DNA of 64,000 nucleotides from Selenomonas sp. WCT3 (GCA_900100835.1 FNCM01000012.1:1-64000); one strand, 5' to 3'. Numbered from the stretch's first letter, positions 34,933 to 44,372 are shown. The notes: generated by a model from the sequence alone, not told the origin. Translations and numbers: made by a program.

Positions 34933-35802
34933 GTGGATACGTTATTGAATGACTATATGAAATTCTATGAGCCGCAGACAGCCGATGACTATCGGAATGC
35001 GTTAAAGGAGATTGTCCAGGAAATAGCGTTATATGGGCTGAGTCGCAGTGATTTTTTCCAGAAAGCGGCTTTTTATGGTGGGACATCACTACGTATTTTT
35101 TATGGGTTAGATCGTTTTTCTGAAGATATGGATTTTTCACTGGCTGAACCCAATGCAGATTTTTCGTTGGAAAAATATTTTTCCTATGTGGAAGAGGCAT
35201 TAGCTAGTCATGGTTTGGAAATGTCGGTTTCCAAAAAGATCAAGGCTAATCCTAACGATGTTCAATCTGCTTTTATCAAGGGAGAGACCATAATCCAATT
35301 AATTACGATATGGGACAAGGAGGAGCGTGGCTTTCCAGGGATTTCACCACACGAAGTAATAAAGATTAAGATGGAGATTGATACGAACCCTCCAGCAGGA
35401 GCTACGTATAACATTAAATACGGTCTGCGTCCTGTTCCTTACATGGTTCGTTTGTATGATGAGTCATCTTTGTTTGCCGGTAAATTACATGCTGTACTTT
35501 GCCGAAATTGGCGAAATAGAGTGAAGGGGCGTGATCTTTATGACTTTGTTTGGTATATTACCAATAGGACAAAGGTCAACCTGTTTCATTTACAAAAACG
35601 CCTGGAGCAGACTGGGCATTGGGGTAAGAAAGAAACTTTGACTATTCAGGACTTAAGAAATATGCTGATTGAGAGATTTGATTCTATCGATTATGAACAG
35701 GCGAAGTTAGATGTGAGAAGCTTTATCAAAACAGAAGAGAAATTGCAGCTTTGGGGGGCAGAGTTTTTTAAGGCGTTGTCTGGTCAAGTAGAGGCGATAT
35801 AG
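34933..35802 (+). CDS. abiEii: AbiEii-family nucleotidyltransferase toxin
   Basis: The 289-residue protein has the AbiEii/AbiGii nucleotidyltransferase pattern: FYGGTSLRIFYGLDRFSED with Gly49-Gly50-Thr51-Ser52 and the metal-binding pair Asp65 and Asp67 in SEDMDFSL, then EVIKIKMEIDTNPP and LHAVLCRNWRNRVKGRDLYDFVWY. Related toxins modify tRNA ends or bind GTP, stopping growth. The start is GTG 34933, with AAGGGGCGG upstream; no ATG occurs before codon 9. The key residues are all present, so the toxin looks intact. Confidence 0.9.
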   Translation: MDTLLNDYMKFYEPQTADDYRNALKEIVQEIALYGLSRSDFFQKAAFYGGTSLRIFYGLDRFSEDMDFSLAEPNADFSLEKYFSYVEEALASHGLEMSVSKKIKANPNDVQSAFIKGETIIQLITIWDKEERGFPGISPHEVIKIKMEIDTNPPAGATYNIKYGLRPVPYMVRLYDESSLFAGKLHAVLCRNWRNRVKGRDLYDFVWYITNRTKVNLFHLQKRLEQTGHWGKKETLTIQDLRNMLIERFDSIDYEQAKLDVRSFIKTEEKLQLWGAEFFKALSGQVEAI

Positions 35803-35903
35803 GTAAGGTGGTCGTTCGACTTATGAGTTTTTTTATATGGGTGTACTAAGGTGTTGGGGAAAAATAGTGATAGGATGAACGTAGAACCGACTGAAAGGAT
35901 GTA

Positions 35904-36719
35904 GTGTTTGTGGGGTTATCGAATAAGGAATTTTCGCAATGTCTGGAACAGTATAATGCTCAGCGGGAAAATGGGCATATTGAGGCAAAGGTATTAGCGA
36001 GTCTGGAGCCTTATCGGGTACAGAATGCTATTATTCTGGCGGCGGGGAAGAGTACACGGTTTGCTCCGTTTTCTTTGATAAAACCAAAGGCGTTAGCAGA
36101 GGTTCGTGGTGAAATACTGATAGAGCGGCAGATACGACAGTTGCAAACAGCAGGGATAGAAGATATCTATTTGGTAGTCGGCTATAAGAAAGAACAGCTT
36201 ATGTATTTGGCTGAAAAATTCGGGGTGCATGTTGTTGTAAATGAAGATTATGATCGCTACAATAATACCTCATCGCTGATGTGTGTACGAAATGTACTAG
36301 CGAATAGCTATATCTGTTCATCGGATAATTACTTTACAGAAAATCCTTTTGAGCCTTATGTATATCGTCCTTATTATGCAGCGGTTTATGCAGAAGGGGA
36401 AACGGCAGAATACTGTTTGACTGTTGATGAACAGGAACGCATTACGGCGGTGACAATAGGAGGCAATAATGCTTGGGTCATGTTGGGGCATGTTTATTTT
36501 GATGAGGCGTTCAGTCGAAGATTGGTGCAGATTTTAGAGGATAGGTATGAAAATCTTCAAGTGCGTGAACGGTTATGGGAAGACTTATATCGAAAGCATT
36601 TAGACGAGCTGGTACTTTATAGGCGGCGTTATCCGGAGGGCGTTATTTACGAGTTTGATTCCCTGCAGGAATTAGCTTTGTTTGATCCGCAATCGTCGTC
36701 GTTGTCTGAGGATAGATGA
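35904..36719 (+). CDS. LicC-like sugar/choline-phosphate nucleotidyltransferase
   Basis: This 271-residue protein starts with about 40 residues of helix, then the nucleotidyltransferase signature NAIILAAGKSTRFAPFS near residues 42-58, KPKALAEVRGEILIERQI, IYLVVGYKKEQL, NTSSLMCVR and ICSSDNYF (metal-binding Asp). It most resembles CTP:phosphocholine cytidylyltransferase (LicC) and related small-molecule cytidylyltransferases. The following gene is a choline-kinase-like protein, which supports a CDP-choline or CDP-ethanolamine pathway. Start GTG 35904 or 35910; AAAGGA sits 4 or 10 bases upstream. Confidence 0.8.
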   Translation: MFVGLSNKEFSQCLEQYNAQRENGHIEAKVLASLEPYRVQNAIILAAGKSTRFAPFSLIKPKALAEVRGEILIERQIRQLQTAGIEDIYLVVGYKKEQLMYLAEKFGVHVVVNEDYDRYNNTSSLMCVRNVLANSYICSSDNYFTENPFEPYVYRPYYAAVYAEGETAEYCLTVDEQERITAVTIGGNNAWVMLGHVYFDEAFSRRLVQILEDRYENLQVRERLWEDLYRKHLDELVLYRRRYPEGVIYEFDSLQELALFDPQSSSLSEDR

Positions 36720-36734
36720 AAAGGAGCAAAGGAA

Positions 36735-37643
36735 ATGGCGGAATTAGTACGTAAGATTGTTGCTGAAGATGTACCGAGAATAAAAGCGTTGCTGCAAGTA
36801 ACGTTTGGCAATGAAGCTTATGTAGATATGAAGCGTTTGACAGGAATGACTAATCGCTCCTATAAGATAACGCGAGAGGATGGAACGGCCTATGTATTGC
36901 GTATTCCTGGTGAAGGCACTGAGCAGATGATAAATCGTAGTGATGAGAAGAAGAGCAATGAGCTAGCTTGTGAGTTAGGTTTGGACACTTCGATGTTTTA
37001 TTTTGATCACGAAGGAAATAAGGTGATGCAATTCATCGAAAGTAATCGCAGTGTGAATGAGGCACTTATGCGGGAGACGATGATGATACATAAGGTGGCG
37101 GAAGTTTTTCGTCGGTTGCATACCAGTGGTGTTGATACAGGAGTTTTGTTCGAAGTTTTTGCTATGGCTGCGATTTATGAAAACATCATAATGGAAAACA
37201 GAGTAAAGCTCTATCCGGATTATGATAAGGTCAAAGCACAGGTTATGGCGGTGAAAGCGAATGAAGATAAAATAGGAATAGGGGCGATAGTACCTTGTCA
37301 TAACGATCCTTTGCCGGGAAATTGGATTCTGGATGATCAAGAGAAACTTTGGCTTATCGATTGGGAATATGCGGGGATGAATGATTACATATGGGATTTA
37401 GCGTGTGTATCTTTGGAATGCAATTACACGGAAGTAGAAGAAAAAGCACTTCTAGCAGCGTATTACTTGCGTGAAGCTCAAAAAGAGGAGCGGCAGCATT
37501 TCGTTGCAGGGAAGGTTTATGTGGATTATTTATGGTTTCTTTGGGGATTGACACGGGTACCTTATGAGGGCGAGTATATGCAGAAATATGCAGATGGTCG
37601 CTACCGAAGGTTGAAGAAAAATTTATCATCATATGTGTTTTAG
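36735..37643 (+). CDS. Choline/ethanolamine kinase-like protein (LicA-like)
   Basis: This 302-residue kinase of the aminoglycoside-phosphotransferase/choline-kinase fold has MTNRSYKITREDGTAYVLRIPG (ATP-binding), FRRLHTSG, the catalytic loop CHNDPLPGNW with His189, Asn190 and Asp191, and LIDWEYAGMND with metal-binding Asp209. It would phosphorylate choline, ethanolamine or another small alcohol, whose product the upstream cytidylyltransferase would activate. No choline importer (LicB) or LicD transferase is present in the window. Confidence 0.87.
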   Translation: MAELVRKIVAEDVPRIKALLQVTFGNEAYVDMKRLTGMTNRSYKITREDGTAYVLRIPGEGTEQMINRSDEKKSNELACELGLDTSMFYFDHEGNKVMQFIESNRSVNEALMRETMMIHKVAEVFRRLHTSGVDTGVLFEVFAMAAIYENIIMENRVKLYPDYDKVKAQVMAVKANEDKIGIGAIVPCHNDPLPGNWILDDQEKLWLIDWEYAGMNDYIWDLACVSLECNYTEVEEKALLAAYYLREAQKEERQHFVAGKVYVDYLWFLWGLTRVPYEGEYMQKYADGRYRRLKKNLSSYVF

Positions 37644-37652
37644 GATGCTGGA

Positions 37653-39683
37653 TTGAGGAAAATGGAAGTACGAGAGTTATTTACAACGTTGAAGGAAAAA
37701 CTTCGTTGTCAGCAGTTTGACGATGAGTTTTTACTGTATGCGATAAAGTTTCGTGAGGTATATCCGGAGTCAGCAGGTTTTGAAATCTGTTATGGTTTCT
37801 ATGCATTGGCTCATGGCAATGTAGAGGTGGCATTAGAACAGGCGGAGATTGCTTTTGGCAAGCGGCGTTTGAATGATAAGGTACTGCAATTGCTGGTGCT
37901 TTGCTACGAAAAGCTAGGGGATTCCCGGGCGGTGGCTTATTTTCAAGGATTGCGGCGAAAGTTTTATCAGGTTCCTCTGTCGTTGGATATCAAGGATGAG
38001 CAAAGTCTTGATTTATTGTCATTAGCGATGGGGGTTGGCAATTATGCGCCATTTGCTGCGCAGCGCATGTTCATCAAAGATGGCAAGATAGAACAGCAAG
38101 CAGCGGTGTTTGCTGGGGAGTATCTGCCTAGTTTAGAGCAGGATTCGTATTGGGTCGGTGCCTATGCGGAACAGGAAAGCATGAATGGCAAAAATTGGCT
38201 ATTGGAAACGATGCGCTATAATAGTGAGTTTGCTCTGCGCTGCGGAGCGGATTTCGTTTTCGATATCCAACGGGCTGAGCTGACTAAAAGCAAAGAGATA
38301 GCTGTGGAAAGCAAGCGTGGCTTATTGGCCATAGCGGGGACAGAAGATGCGCAAGCTATCGAGTTTCGTTGTGGGGATAATGTTATGGAAGCCCAGCTTT
38401 CGAAATGGATGTTCCAGTATTTCCGTATGGATAAACCAACGGTGATTTCTTCGAAGGATGAGATGGTAGTAGGGAAATTTGTCCCGTTGGGGCACAGTCC
38501 TAGGCGCAAAAAAGTAGTCTTGAATATATTAGTGGATGCCATGAGCTGGGCGGCACAAAAAGAACGGAATTACCAGGATGTGCCCAATATCATGCGCTTT
38601 TTCAAGCGGGGTATCATATTCAATAACCATTTTTCGGTGGGAGAGTATACTTATCCGTCATTTGCTACAATTGAGTCTGGCTTGACTCCGCATCATTCGC
38701 AGTTGTTCAATGAGCAGGCAGCAGTGAGTCTGGACACCTGCTATGTGACTATGTCTGAGCAGATGAAACAGTTGGGCTATTATTGTGTCAATTTGATGGG
38801 AGGTGGTGATGGTATTACCAATCGCACTACCCGGGGATATGATCGCCTGCTGACAACTACCTATAATACGCCGGCTTATGAGGGCGTTGAGCGTACCATT
38901 CGCCATTTGGAGGCATTTGGCGAATGCGATCAGTTCCTGCTTCTGCATGTTATGGATGTCCACCCTTGGCGGGCGAAGGCTTTTCAAGTGCCACTCACCA
39001 CGCAGACGGGATTATCACTTTCTGGTCGCGTGTCAGGCTATGATGAAAGCCGCCCTAGTGTATATATTCAAAAAACACCACTTTATGAGCAGGCTAACAT
39101 TGACGGGGTGCGCAATGTGGACAGAGCTTTGGGCACGTTGTTCCGTTATTTGGAAGATCATTATGCAGATGATGAGTATATCGTCCAATTATATTCGGAT
39201 CATGGCTGTTCTGTTTATGATGATGAACCCTATCTGCTGTCAGATCATCATGTGGGGGCTGCCTATATGATGCGAGGTGCAGGGATACCTGAACGGGGGA
39301 TTGTGGATGAGCTTACTAGTGCGCTCGATATATATCCGGCGTTAGGGAAACTGGCTGGTTTTAAAGTTCCCGATTATGTTGATGGCAATTTGCCCGCGGC
39401 ATTGGGCGGTCAAGAACGAGAGTATGTAATCAGCAATACTATGTACCCCGGGCAGACCTTCAAGATGGCAGTGCGGACGAAAGACTATGAATGTCAGTTG
39501 GTGACAGAAGATGTACTGACAACGGATGGGACAGTGAATATGGATACGGCAACATATGAAATTTATTGCCGAGGGAACAAGAAAAAGAAGGTAGACTCAC
39601 CAGAATTGCGTGCATTTTTTTCTGCGATTATTCGGGAATATACTAAGAGTTTTGATAATCATGGGCTTAGCTGGCAGGATTGA
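37653..39683 (+). CDS. Cytoplasmic alkaline-phosphatase-superfamily (sulfatase-fold) protein with TPR-like N-terminus
   Basis: The 676-residue protein has helical, TPR-like sequence in residues 1-110. From about residue 285 comes an alkaline-phosphatase-superfamily domain: VLNILVDAMSW (first metal Asp), YTYPSFATIESG (Thr/Ser nucleophile), LLLHVMDVHPW and VQLYSDHGCSVYDD with the metal-binding Asp-His pair. Relatives transfer phosphoethanolamine or phosphoglycerol, or cleave sulfate or phosphate esters. Those normally face the periplasm, but this one has no signal peptide or membrane span. With the LicA/LicC-like genes it may place a phospho-alkyl group on a glycan inside the cell. Start TTG 37653 or ATG 37662. 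Confidence 0.75.
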   Translation: MRKMEVRELFTTLKEKLRCQQFDDEFLLYAIKFREVYPESAGFEICYGFYALAHGNVEVALEQAEIAFGKRRLNDKVLQLLVLCYEKLGDSRAVAYFQGLRRKFYQVPLSLDIKDEQSLDLLSLAMGVGNYAPFAAQRMFIKDGKIEQQAAVFAGEYLPSLEQDSYWVGAYAEQESMNGKNWLLETMRYNSEFALRCGADFVFDIQRAELTKSKEIAVESKRGLLAIAGTEDAQAIEFRCGDNVMEAQLSKWMFQYFRMDKPTVISSKDEMVVGKFVPLGHSPRRKKVVLNILVDAMSWAAQKERNYQDVPNIMRFFKRGIIFNNHFSVGEYTYPSFATIESGLTPHHSQLFNEQAAVSLDTCYVTMSEQMKQLGYYCVNLMGGGDGITNRTTRGYDRLLTTTYNTPAYEGVERTIRHLEAFGECDQFLLLHVMDVHPWRAKAFQVPLTTQTGLSLSGRVSGYDESRPSVYIQKTPLYEQANIDGVRNVDRALGTLFRYLEDHYADDEYIVQLYSDHGCSVYDDEPYLLSDHHVGAAYMMRGAGIPERGIVDELTSALDIYPALGKLAGFKVPDYVDGNLPAALGGQEREYVISNTMYPGQTFKMAVRTKDYECQLVTEDVLTTDGTVNMDTATYEIYCRGNKKKKVDSPELRAFFSAIIREYTKSFDNHGLSWQD

Positions 39684-39695
39684 GGATAGGAGTAG

Positions 39696-40808
39696 ATGTT
39701 TGTGGCAAAATACGATTATTTGATTGTCGGCTCGGGCCTGTTTGGCGCAGTATTTGCGCATGAGATGACGAAGCGGGGGAAGAAGTGTCTGGTGCTGGAG
39801 AAGCGTGAGGCAGTTGGTGGCAATATCCGCTGCGAAGAACGTGATGGCATCCATGTGCATGTATATGGCGCGCATATCTTCCATACGAATAATAAGGAAG
39901 TATGGCAGTATGTGAATCAGTTTGCGGACTTCAATCAGTATGTGAATTCGCCGGTGGCCAATTTCCGTGGGGAACTTTACAATCTGCCCTTCAATATGAA
40001 TACGTTTTATGCCATGTGGGGCGTGACGACGCCGGCTGAGGCGACGGCAAAGATTGCCGCACAGCGGGCGGAGATAAAGGGCGAGCCCCAGAATCTCGAG
40101 GAGCAGGCAATTTCGTTGGTTGGCCGCGACATCTACGAAAAGCTGATTCAGGGCTATACGGAAAAACAGTGGGGCCGCAAGTGTACGGAGCTGCCGGCGT
40201 TTATCATCAAACGGCTTCCCGTGCGCTATACGTATGATAACAACTACTTCAATGCGCACTATCAGGGCATTCCTATCGGCGGCTATAATAAGATTGTTGC
40301 TGGCTTACTGGAAGGTATTGAGGTGCGGACTGGTGTAGATTATAATGCTTTGCGTGCTGAGTATGAAGGCGCAGCCCATAAGGTGGTCTATACAGGAGCA
40401 CTCGATGAATATTTTGCCTATCAGCTCGGGCGGCTGGAGTATCGTGGGCTGAAGTTTGAGACCGAGCGGTTGGAGCAGGAGAATTATCAAGGCGTGGCGG
40501 TCATGAACTATACGGCGGCCGAGGTACCGTATACGCGCATCATCGAGCATAAGCATTTTGAATTTGGTACGCAGCCGGTGACCTATGTGACTCGTGAGTA
40601 TCCGCAGGAATGGAAACCGGGCGAGGAGGCCTACTATCCGGTCAATAATGAACGGAATCAGCAGCTCTATGAAAAGTATGCAGAACTGGCGGCGAAGGAA
40701 GATAAGCTGATTCTCGGTGGCAGGCTGGCAATGTATAAGTATTATGATATGGATAAAGTTATCGAGACGGCATTGGCCGCAGTAAAAAGCGAAGCGGCCA
40801 GGTTGTGA
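39696..40808 (+). CDS. glf: UDP-galactopyranose mutase
   Basis: The 370-residue flavoenzyme has an N-terminal FAD-binding Rossmann motif (DYLIVGSGLFGAVFAHEMT), EKREAVGGN, YGAHIFHTNN, the GLF-domain stretches YTEKQWGRKCTELPAFIIKRLPVR and IGGYNKIVAGLL, and C-terminal VNNERNQQLYEKY and GGRLAMYKYYDMD. It interconverts UDP-galactopyranose and UDP-galactofuranose, so galactofuranose is probably part of a glycan made here or of a cell-surface polymer. Composition is more GC-balanced than the genes upstream, closer to the housekeeping block. Confidence 0.95.
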   Translation: MFVAKYDYLIVGSGLFGAVFAHEMTKRGKKCLVLEKREAVGGNIRCEERDGIHVHVYGAHIFHTNNKEVWQYVNQFADFNQYVNSPVANFRGELYNLPFNMNTFYAMWGVTTPAEATAKIAAQRAEIKGEPQNLEEQAISLVGRDIYEKLIQGYTEKQWGRKCTELPAFIIKRLPVRYTYDNNYFNAHYQGIPIGGYNKIVAGLLEGIEVRTGVDYNALRAEYEGAAHKVVYTGALDEYFAYQLGRLEYRGLKFETERLEQENYQGVAVMNYTAAEVPYTRIIEHKHFEFGTQPVTYVTREYPQEWKPGEEAYYPVNNERNQQLYEKYAELAAKEDKLILGGRLAMYKYYDMDKVIETALAAVKSEAARL

Positions 40809-40837
40809 ATAGACGGTTTGACTGATGGGGGATTGTG

Positions 40838-41776
40838 ATGGCGGAGAAGATAAAGCCGGAACTTTTGGGATTTTTGCAGGCGGGGGGACTGCCGTATCGG
40901 ATTTTGGTGGTGGAAAGCCTTTATTATCTGCCGGAGCTTAGGCAGATGTTTCCGCAGGCGGAGATTTTTGCGGTGGCGGCTGAGGAGGAGGCCATCGAGC
41001 CGTATGGTGATTGTCAGGTGGATTTCCGTGTGGTGGACTATCTGTCGGAGCGGCTGCCCTATGAACGAGAGTTTTTTGATTACATCATTTCGGATTTGAC
41101 GTTGGAGGCAGTGGCGAATCCGCAGGATATTGCGGCGGGATTTTCGCTGTATCTGAAACAGACCGGGGCATTCTTGACGAGTTTCCGCAACATCCGTCAT
41201 TGGTCGGTCCTGGAGGAGATGATGGAAGGACATTTCTATCATTTGGTGACCAGGTTATATGCCAAGACGGAGTTTGAGCGGCTGCTTTATGCGTCGTATT
41301 ATAAGAATGTCCGCGTGCGGCCGCAGGTTCGCCGGGCTGAAGATGATATCGTGGAGCGGCTGGTGGCAGCTGGCTTTGAAAACATCCATGAGGATCTGGA
41401 TACGGAGTTCTGGCTGGTTCGGGCTGACCGTTCCATGCCGGAGATGGCACTTTTGAAGTCGATGTATACGAAAGAGCAGCGCAAGGAGCTTTCGGATTAT
41501 CTGCACCGCATTGAGTATGATGTGGACGCGGAAAATCAGTGCCGTTTATTCTGGGCGTTTTATGAACAGACGGCGCTTTTTTCCGATTATGTGGCCAACT
41601 TTATCCGGCAGGCGGTGTTCCACCCGGAACGGTTTTATCGGCGGTTGATGAAGTATTCTCGCCGGGAGCTGGATGAGATTTTGGCGCTGCTGGAATGCAC
41701 GAGGGAAAATGCTACTTCGCGGGAGGAGCTTTGCTGGATTGAGGAATTGGAGCAGGAGCTGCAGGGGATGAAATGA
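40838..41776 (+). CDS. Methyltransferase-like protein of unknown function
   Basis: This 312-residue protein has an N-terminal Rossmann-like pattern (RILVVESLYYLPELRQMFPQ, then FRVVDYLSERLPYEREFFD, FDYIISDLTLEAV and LKQTGAFLTSFRN), like a SAM methyltransferase whose glycine-rich loop is degenerate. The C-terminal half is helical and rich in charged residues. ATG 40838 with GGGGGA upstream is preferred over GTG 40835. It lies between glf and a glycosyltransferase, so glycan processing is likely but unproven. Confidence 0.5.
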   Translation: MAEKIKPELLGFLQAGGLPYRILVVESLYYLPELRQMFPQAEIFAVAAEEEAIEPYGDCQVDFRVVDYLSERLPYEREFFDYIISDLTLEAVANPQDIAAGFSLYLKQTGAFLTSFRNIRHWSVLEEMMEGHFYHLVTRLYAKTEFERLLYASYYKNVRVRPQVRRAEDDIVERLVAAGFENIHEDLDTEFWLVRADRSMPEMALLKSMYTKEQRKELSDYLHRIEYDVDAENQCRLFWAFYEQTALFSDYVANFIRQAVFHPERFYRRLMKYSRRELDEILALLECTRENATSREELCWIEELEQELQGMK

Positions 41777-41785
41777 GGGTTGAGA

Positions 41786-42490
41786 ATGGATTTGACGATA
41801 AAAAAAGATTTGGATGATACGAAGGTAGCCTTCATTACCTGCGTCAATAGCGAGGATTGGTACAGCGAATGCCGCCTGTACTTGGAGAGTCTCAAGATTC
41901 CGGCGGGGATGACCGCCGAGTTTATTCCCGTGCGAGGCGCAGCTTCGATGTGTGCAGGCTACAACATCGGCATGCATCAGTCCGATGCGAAGTATAAGGT
42001 TTATCTCCATCAGGATACCTTGGTGGTCAATAAGAATCTGGTGGCAGATTTGCGGCAGTTGTTCCGGGATGATTCGGTTGGTGCCGTGGGGGTGATTGGC
42101 TGCCGGAGCCTGCCGCGAAGCGGTGTCTGGTGGGATGGCCTGCGGACTTATGGCCGCGTGCTGCATGCCTGCGAGCCCGAGAGCGTTGTGGATTCCCAGT
42201 GCCGGGAGCCAGAGGGGCTTTGCCAGGAGGTGGAGGCTGTCGATGGCCTGTTCATTGCAACCCAGTATGATATTCCCTGGCGGGAAGATCTCTTTACGGG
42301 GTTCCATCTCTACGACACGTCGCTGTGCAAGGAAATGCAGCGCCGGGGACTCAAGGTGGTTGTCCCCAATCAGGAAAAAGATTTCTGGTGCATCCATTGT
42401 CCGAAGGAAAAACCGCTAGCGAAGGAGTATAAAGGATATCAGAAGATATTTGTAAAGGAATACGGTGGGGAATTGAATCCGGAAGTGTAA
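41786..42490 (+). CDS. GT2-like glycosyltransferase family protein (PF13712-like)
   Basis: This 234-residue protein has VAFITCVNSEDWYSECRLYL, VRGAASMCAGYNIGMHQSDA, YKVYLHQDTLVVNKNLVADL (metal-binding Asp), VGVIGCRSLPRSGVWW and EVEAVDGLFIATQYDIPW. The pattern fits the small GT-A-like family annotated Glyco_tranf_2_5. An internally deleted relative is at 12199-12458. ATG 41786 is used, with TGAGGG six bases upstream. It is the last gene of the long co-directional run; a terminator follows. Confidence 0.78.
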   Translation: MDLTIKKDLDDTKVAFITCVNSEDWYSECRLYLESLKIPAGMTAEFIPVRGAASMCAGYNIGMHQSDAKYKVYLHQDTLVVNKNLVADLRQLFRDDSVGAVGVIGCRSLPRSGVWWDGLRTYGRVLHACEPESVVDSQCREPEGLCQEVEAVDGLFIATQYDIPWREDLFTGFHLYDTSLCKEMQRRGLKVVVPNQEKDFWCIHCPKEKPLAKEYKGYQKIFVKEYGGELNPEV

Positions 42491-42494
42491 GAGA

Positions 42495-42526
42495 GGGCCT
42501 TTCCTAATTGGAAGGGCTTTTTTTGT
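42495..42526 (+). terminator. Intrinsic terminator closing the glycosylation island
   Basis: GCCTTTCC pairs with GGAAGGGC (one G:U) around a short TAATT-type loop and is followed by seven T. It starts a few bases after the stop of the preceding gene. Confidence 0.85.
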
Positions 42527-42608
42527 AATAAGAAGCAGGAAATCATTCAACTTTGTAGAATATAGGAAAATATGCGAAACTATGAGACAAATTAGGAGTT
42601 CTTTTGGA

Positions 42609-44327
42609 ATGGATCACGATGCTTTGAATTGGCTTAGCTTGGCAGACAAGTTTGCGGCAGAGGGCGACCCGCGGGGGATGCGTGCCTGTGCAAAAGAGTT
42701 GTGGGATATGGATGCGGATAGCATGGACGGTGCGGCTGTTATGGCCGAAGCCGCCCTGTATTCCGGTGAGCGCGAAGAAGCGCAGGCACTGGTGGAGGAA
42801 ATCCTGGCCAAGAAACCAAAGCATTTGCGGGGGCGTATGGTAAAAGCCGGTTTGGCTGCAGTGGAGTTCCGCTTGGATGAGGAAATCCCACTGCTGCGGG
42901 AGATTGTGGCGGAAGTGCAGCGCAAGCGGAATGCTTTGGAACCAGATGATGCCTACTTTGGGGTATTGACGCATATCCTGAAGAAAACTCGTGGCTGGCT
43001 GGCCGATGCGGAGTATCTGGCAGCACGCCCGGATAATGCGGCTAAAGAGCTTCTGGCTCGCAGTGAAATCTGTGAGGAGCCGCTGGAGAAGGCGGAGATG
43101 TACAGCAAGTACCTCTTTATGCGCAATTACCGGGAGCAGTCCATTTATGAGAGCCGGGGGGCGGCAGAGGCGTATGAACCGATGCTTTCCATTACGCCAT
43201 ATCTTCATGAGGATGTGAAGAAACTGCCTGAGAAAAAGCTTCGTATCGGTTATTTGTCGCCAGATTTTCGCGAACACGCGGTGGCATCCTTTTTGGAACC
43301 GCTCTTAAAAGATTATGATGGGGAACATTTTTCCGTTTATTGCTATTCGACAGGGCGTTCTGACCATGTCACGAAGAAGATACGGGCCTGCCATATTCAC
43401 TGGCGGGACCTTCGAGGGCGCAGCCCGCGGACTGCGGCCCGTCTCATTGCCGAGGATCAGATTGACATCTTGATGGATTTATCCGGGCATACCCAGGGGA
43501 GCTGTCTACCTATTATGGCTTACCGGCCGGCTCCGGTCCAGATGGCAGGGATTGGCTATATGAATACGACAGGGTTGTCGACGGTGGACTATTTCTTATC
43601 CGATGAGGTATGTCTGCCTACTGGAGAAGCGACGGCGGAGGGGTTCGTCGAGAAGATCCTGCGCCTTCCTGATTCCCATCTTTGTTACCGTCCGGGATTT
43701 GCCCGGGAGATACCATCAGCTGGTACTGAGGCGCCATGTTTGCGCAATGGGTATGTTACCTTTGGCAGCTTCAATAACTTTGCCAAGGTGACGGATGAAA
43801 CCTTGCTCATGTGGCGCAGCATCCTGGATCAGGTGCCTGATTCCCGCTTGGTCATCAAGGGGAAAATCTGCAGCATTCCTTCTGGGCAGGCTATTGTGAA
43901 GGAACGTCTGGCCCGTCTGGGGGTGAATATGGCGCGGATTGAACTTCGCCCCTACAGCCCCGATTATTTGGAACAGTATCGGGACATTGATATCGCGCTG
44001 GATGCGATGCCCTATAATGGCGGCCTTACGACTTGTGAGGCACTTTATATGGGAGTGCCGGTGGTAAGCCTGCGGGGACGCAGCCACGGGGCACGATTTG
44101 GCGCGTCGATTCTCACCAATGCCGGGGTGCGGGAGCTCGTGGTGGAAAACGATTTGAACTATGTACGCCGTGCAGTTCAGCTGGGGAAATCCCCCGAATT
44201 GGTGGGGGCTTATCATTCCGGCTTGCGGGCTAACTTGCTCAAATCGCCGCTCATGGATAGTAAAAAATATATGCATGAGCTGCAAAATGGCTATCGTCAG
44301 ATATGGAAGAATTTTTGCACAAATTAA
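42609..44327 (+). CDS. O-GlcNAc-transferase-like glycosyltransferase (GT41)
   Basis: The 572-residue protein has TPR-like helices in residues 1-200 and a GT41 core from about residue 210: LRIGYLSPDFREHAVASF with His223, DQIDILMDLSGHT, YRPAPVQMAGIGYMNTTG, FNNFAKVT and ALDAMPYNGGLTTCEALYMG. The motif histidine and lysine are both kept, so activity is expected. It lies beyond the island terminator and is probably transcribed on its own. GC-rich codon use resembles the core genome, so it may be the resident enzyme from which the island copies diverged, or vice versa. ATG 42609 has TAGGAG ten bases upstream; ATG 42582 is possible. Confidence 0.88.
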   Translation: MDHDALNWLSLADKFAAEGDPRGMRACAKELWDMDADSMDGAAVMAEAALYSGEREEAQALVEEILAKKPKHLRGRMVKAGLAAVEFRLDEEIPLLREIVAEVQRKRNALEPDDAYFGVLTHILKKTRGWLADAEYLAARPDNAAKELLARSEICEEPLEKAEMYSKYLFMRNYREQSIYESRGAAEAYEPMLSITPYLHEDVKKLPEKKLRIGYLSPDFREHAVASFLEPLLKDYDGEHFSVYCYSTGRSDHVTKKIRACHIHWRDLRGRSPRTAARLIAEDQIDILMDLSGHTQGSCLPIMAYRPAPVQMAGIGYMNTTGLSTVDYFLSDEVCLPTGEATAEGFVEKILRLPDSHLCYRPGFAREIPSAGTEAPCLRNGYVTFGSFNNFAKVTDETLLMWRSILDQVPDSRLVIKGKICSIPSGQAIVKERLARLGVNMARIELRPYSPDYLEQYRDIDIALDAMPYNGGLTTCEALYMGVPVVSLRGRSHGARFGASILTNAGVRELVVENDLNYVRRAVQLGKSPELVGAYHSGLRANLLKSPLMDSKKYMHELQNGYRQIWKNFCTN

Positions 44328-44343
44328 ACTATAATAAAAAAAC

Positions 44344-44372
44344 TTGCATTTTTGACAGTAGTCAAGTATAAT
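44344..44372 (+). promoter_or_regulatory. Promoter of the zinc-ribbon gene
   Basis: TTGCAT (44344-44349), a 17-base spacer and TATAAT (44367-44372) make a good vegetative promoter, about 100 bases before the gene at 44471. The stretch 44373-44470 holds the untranslated leader. Confidence 0.75.

Noticed and set aside
42543..43277. 244-codon frame on the - strand opposite the GT41 gene
   Set aside because: Antisense shadow with no recognisable family.
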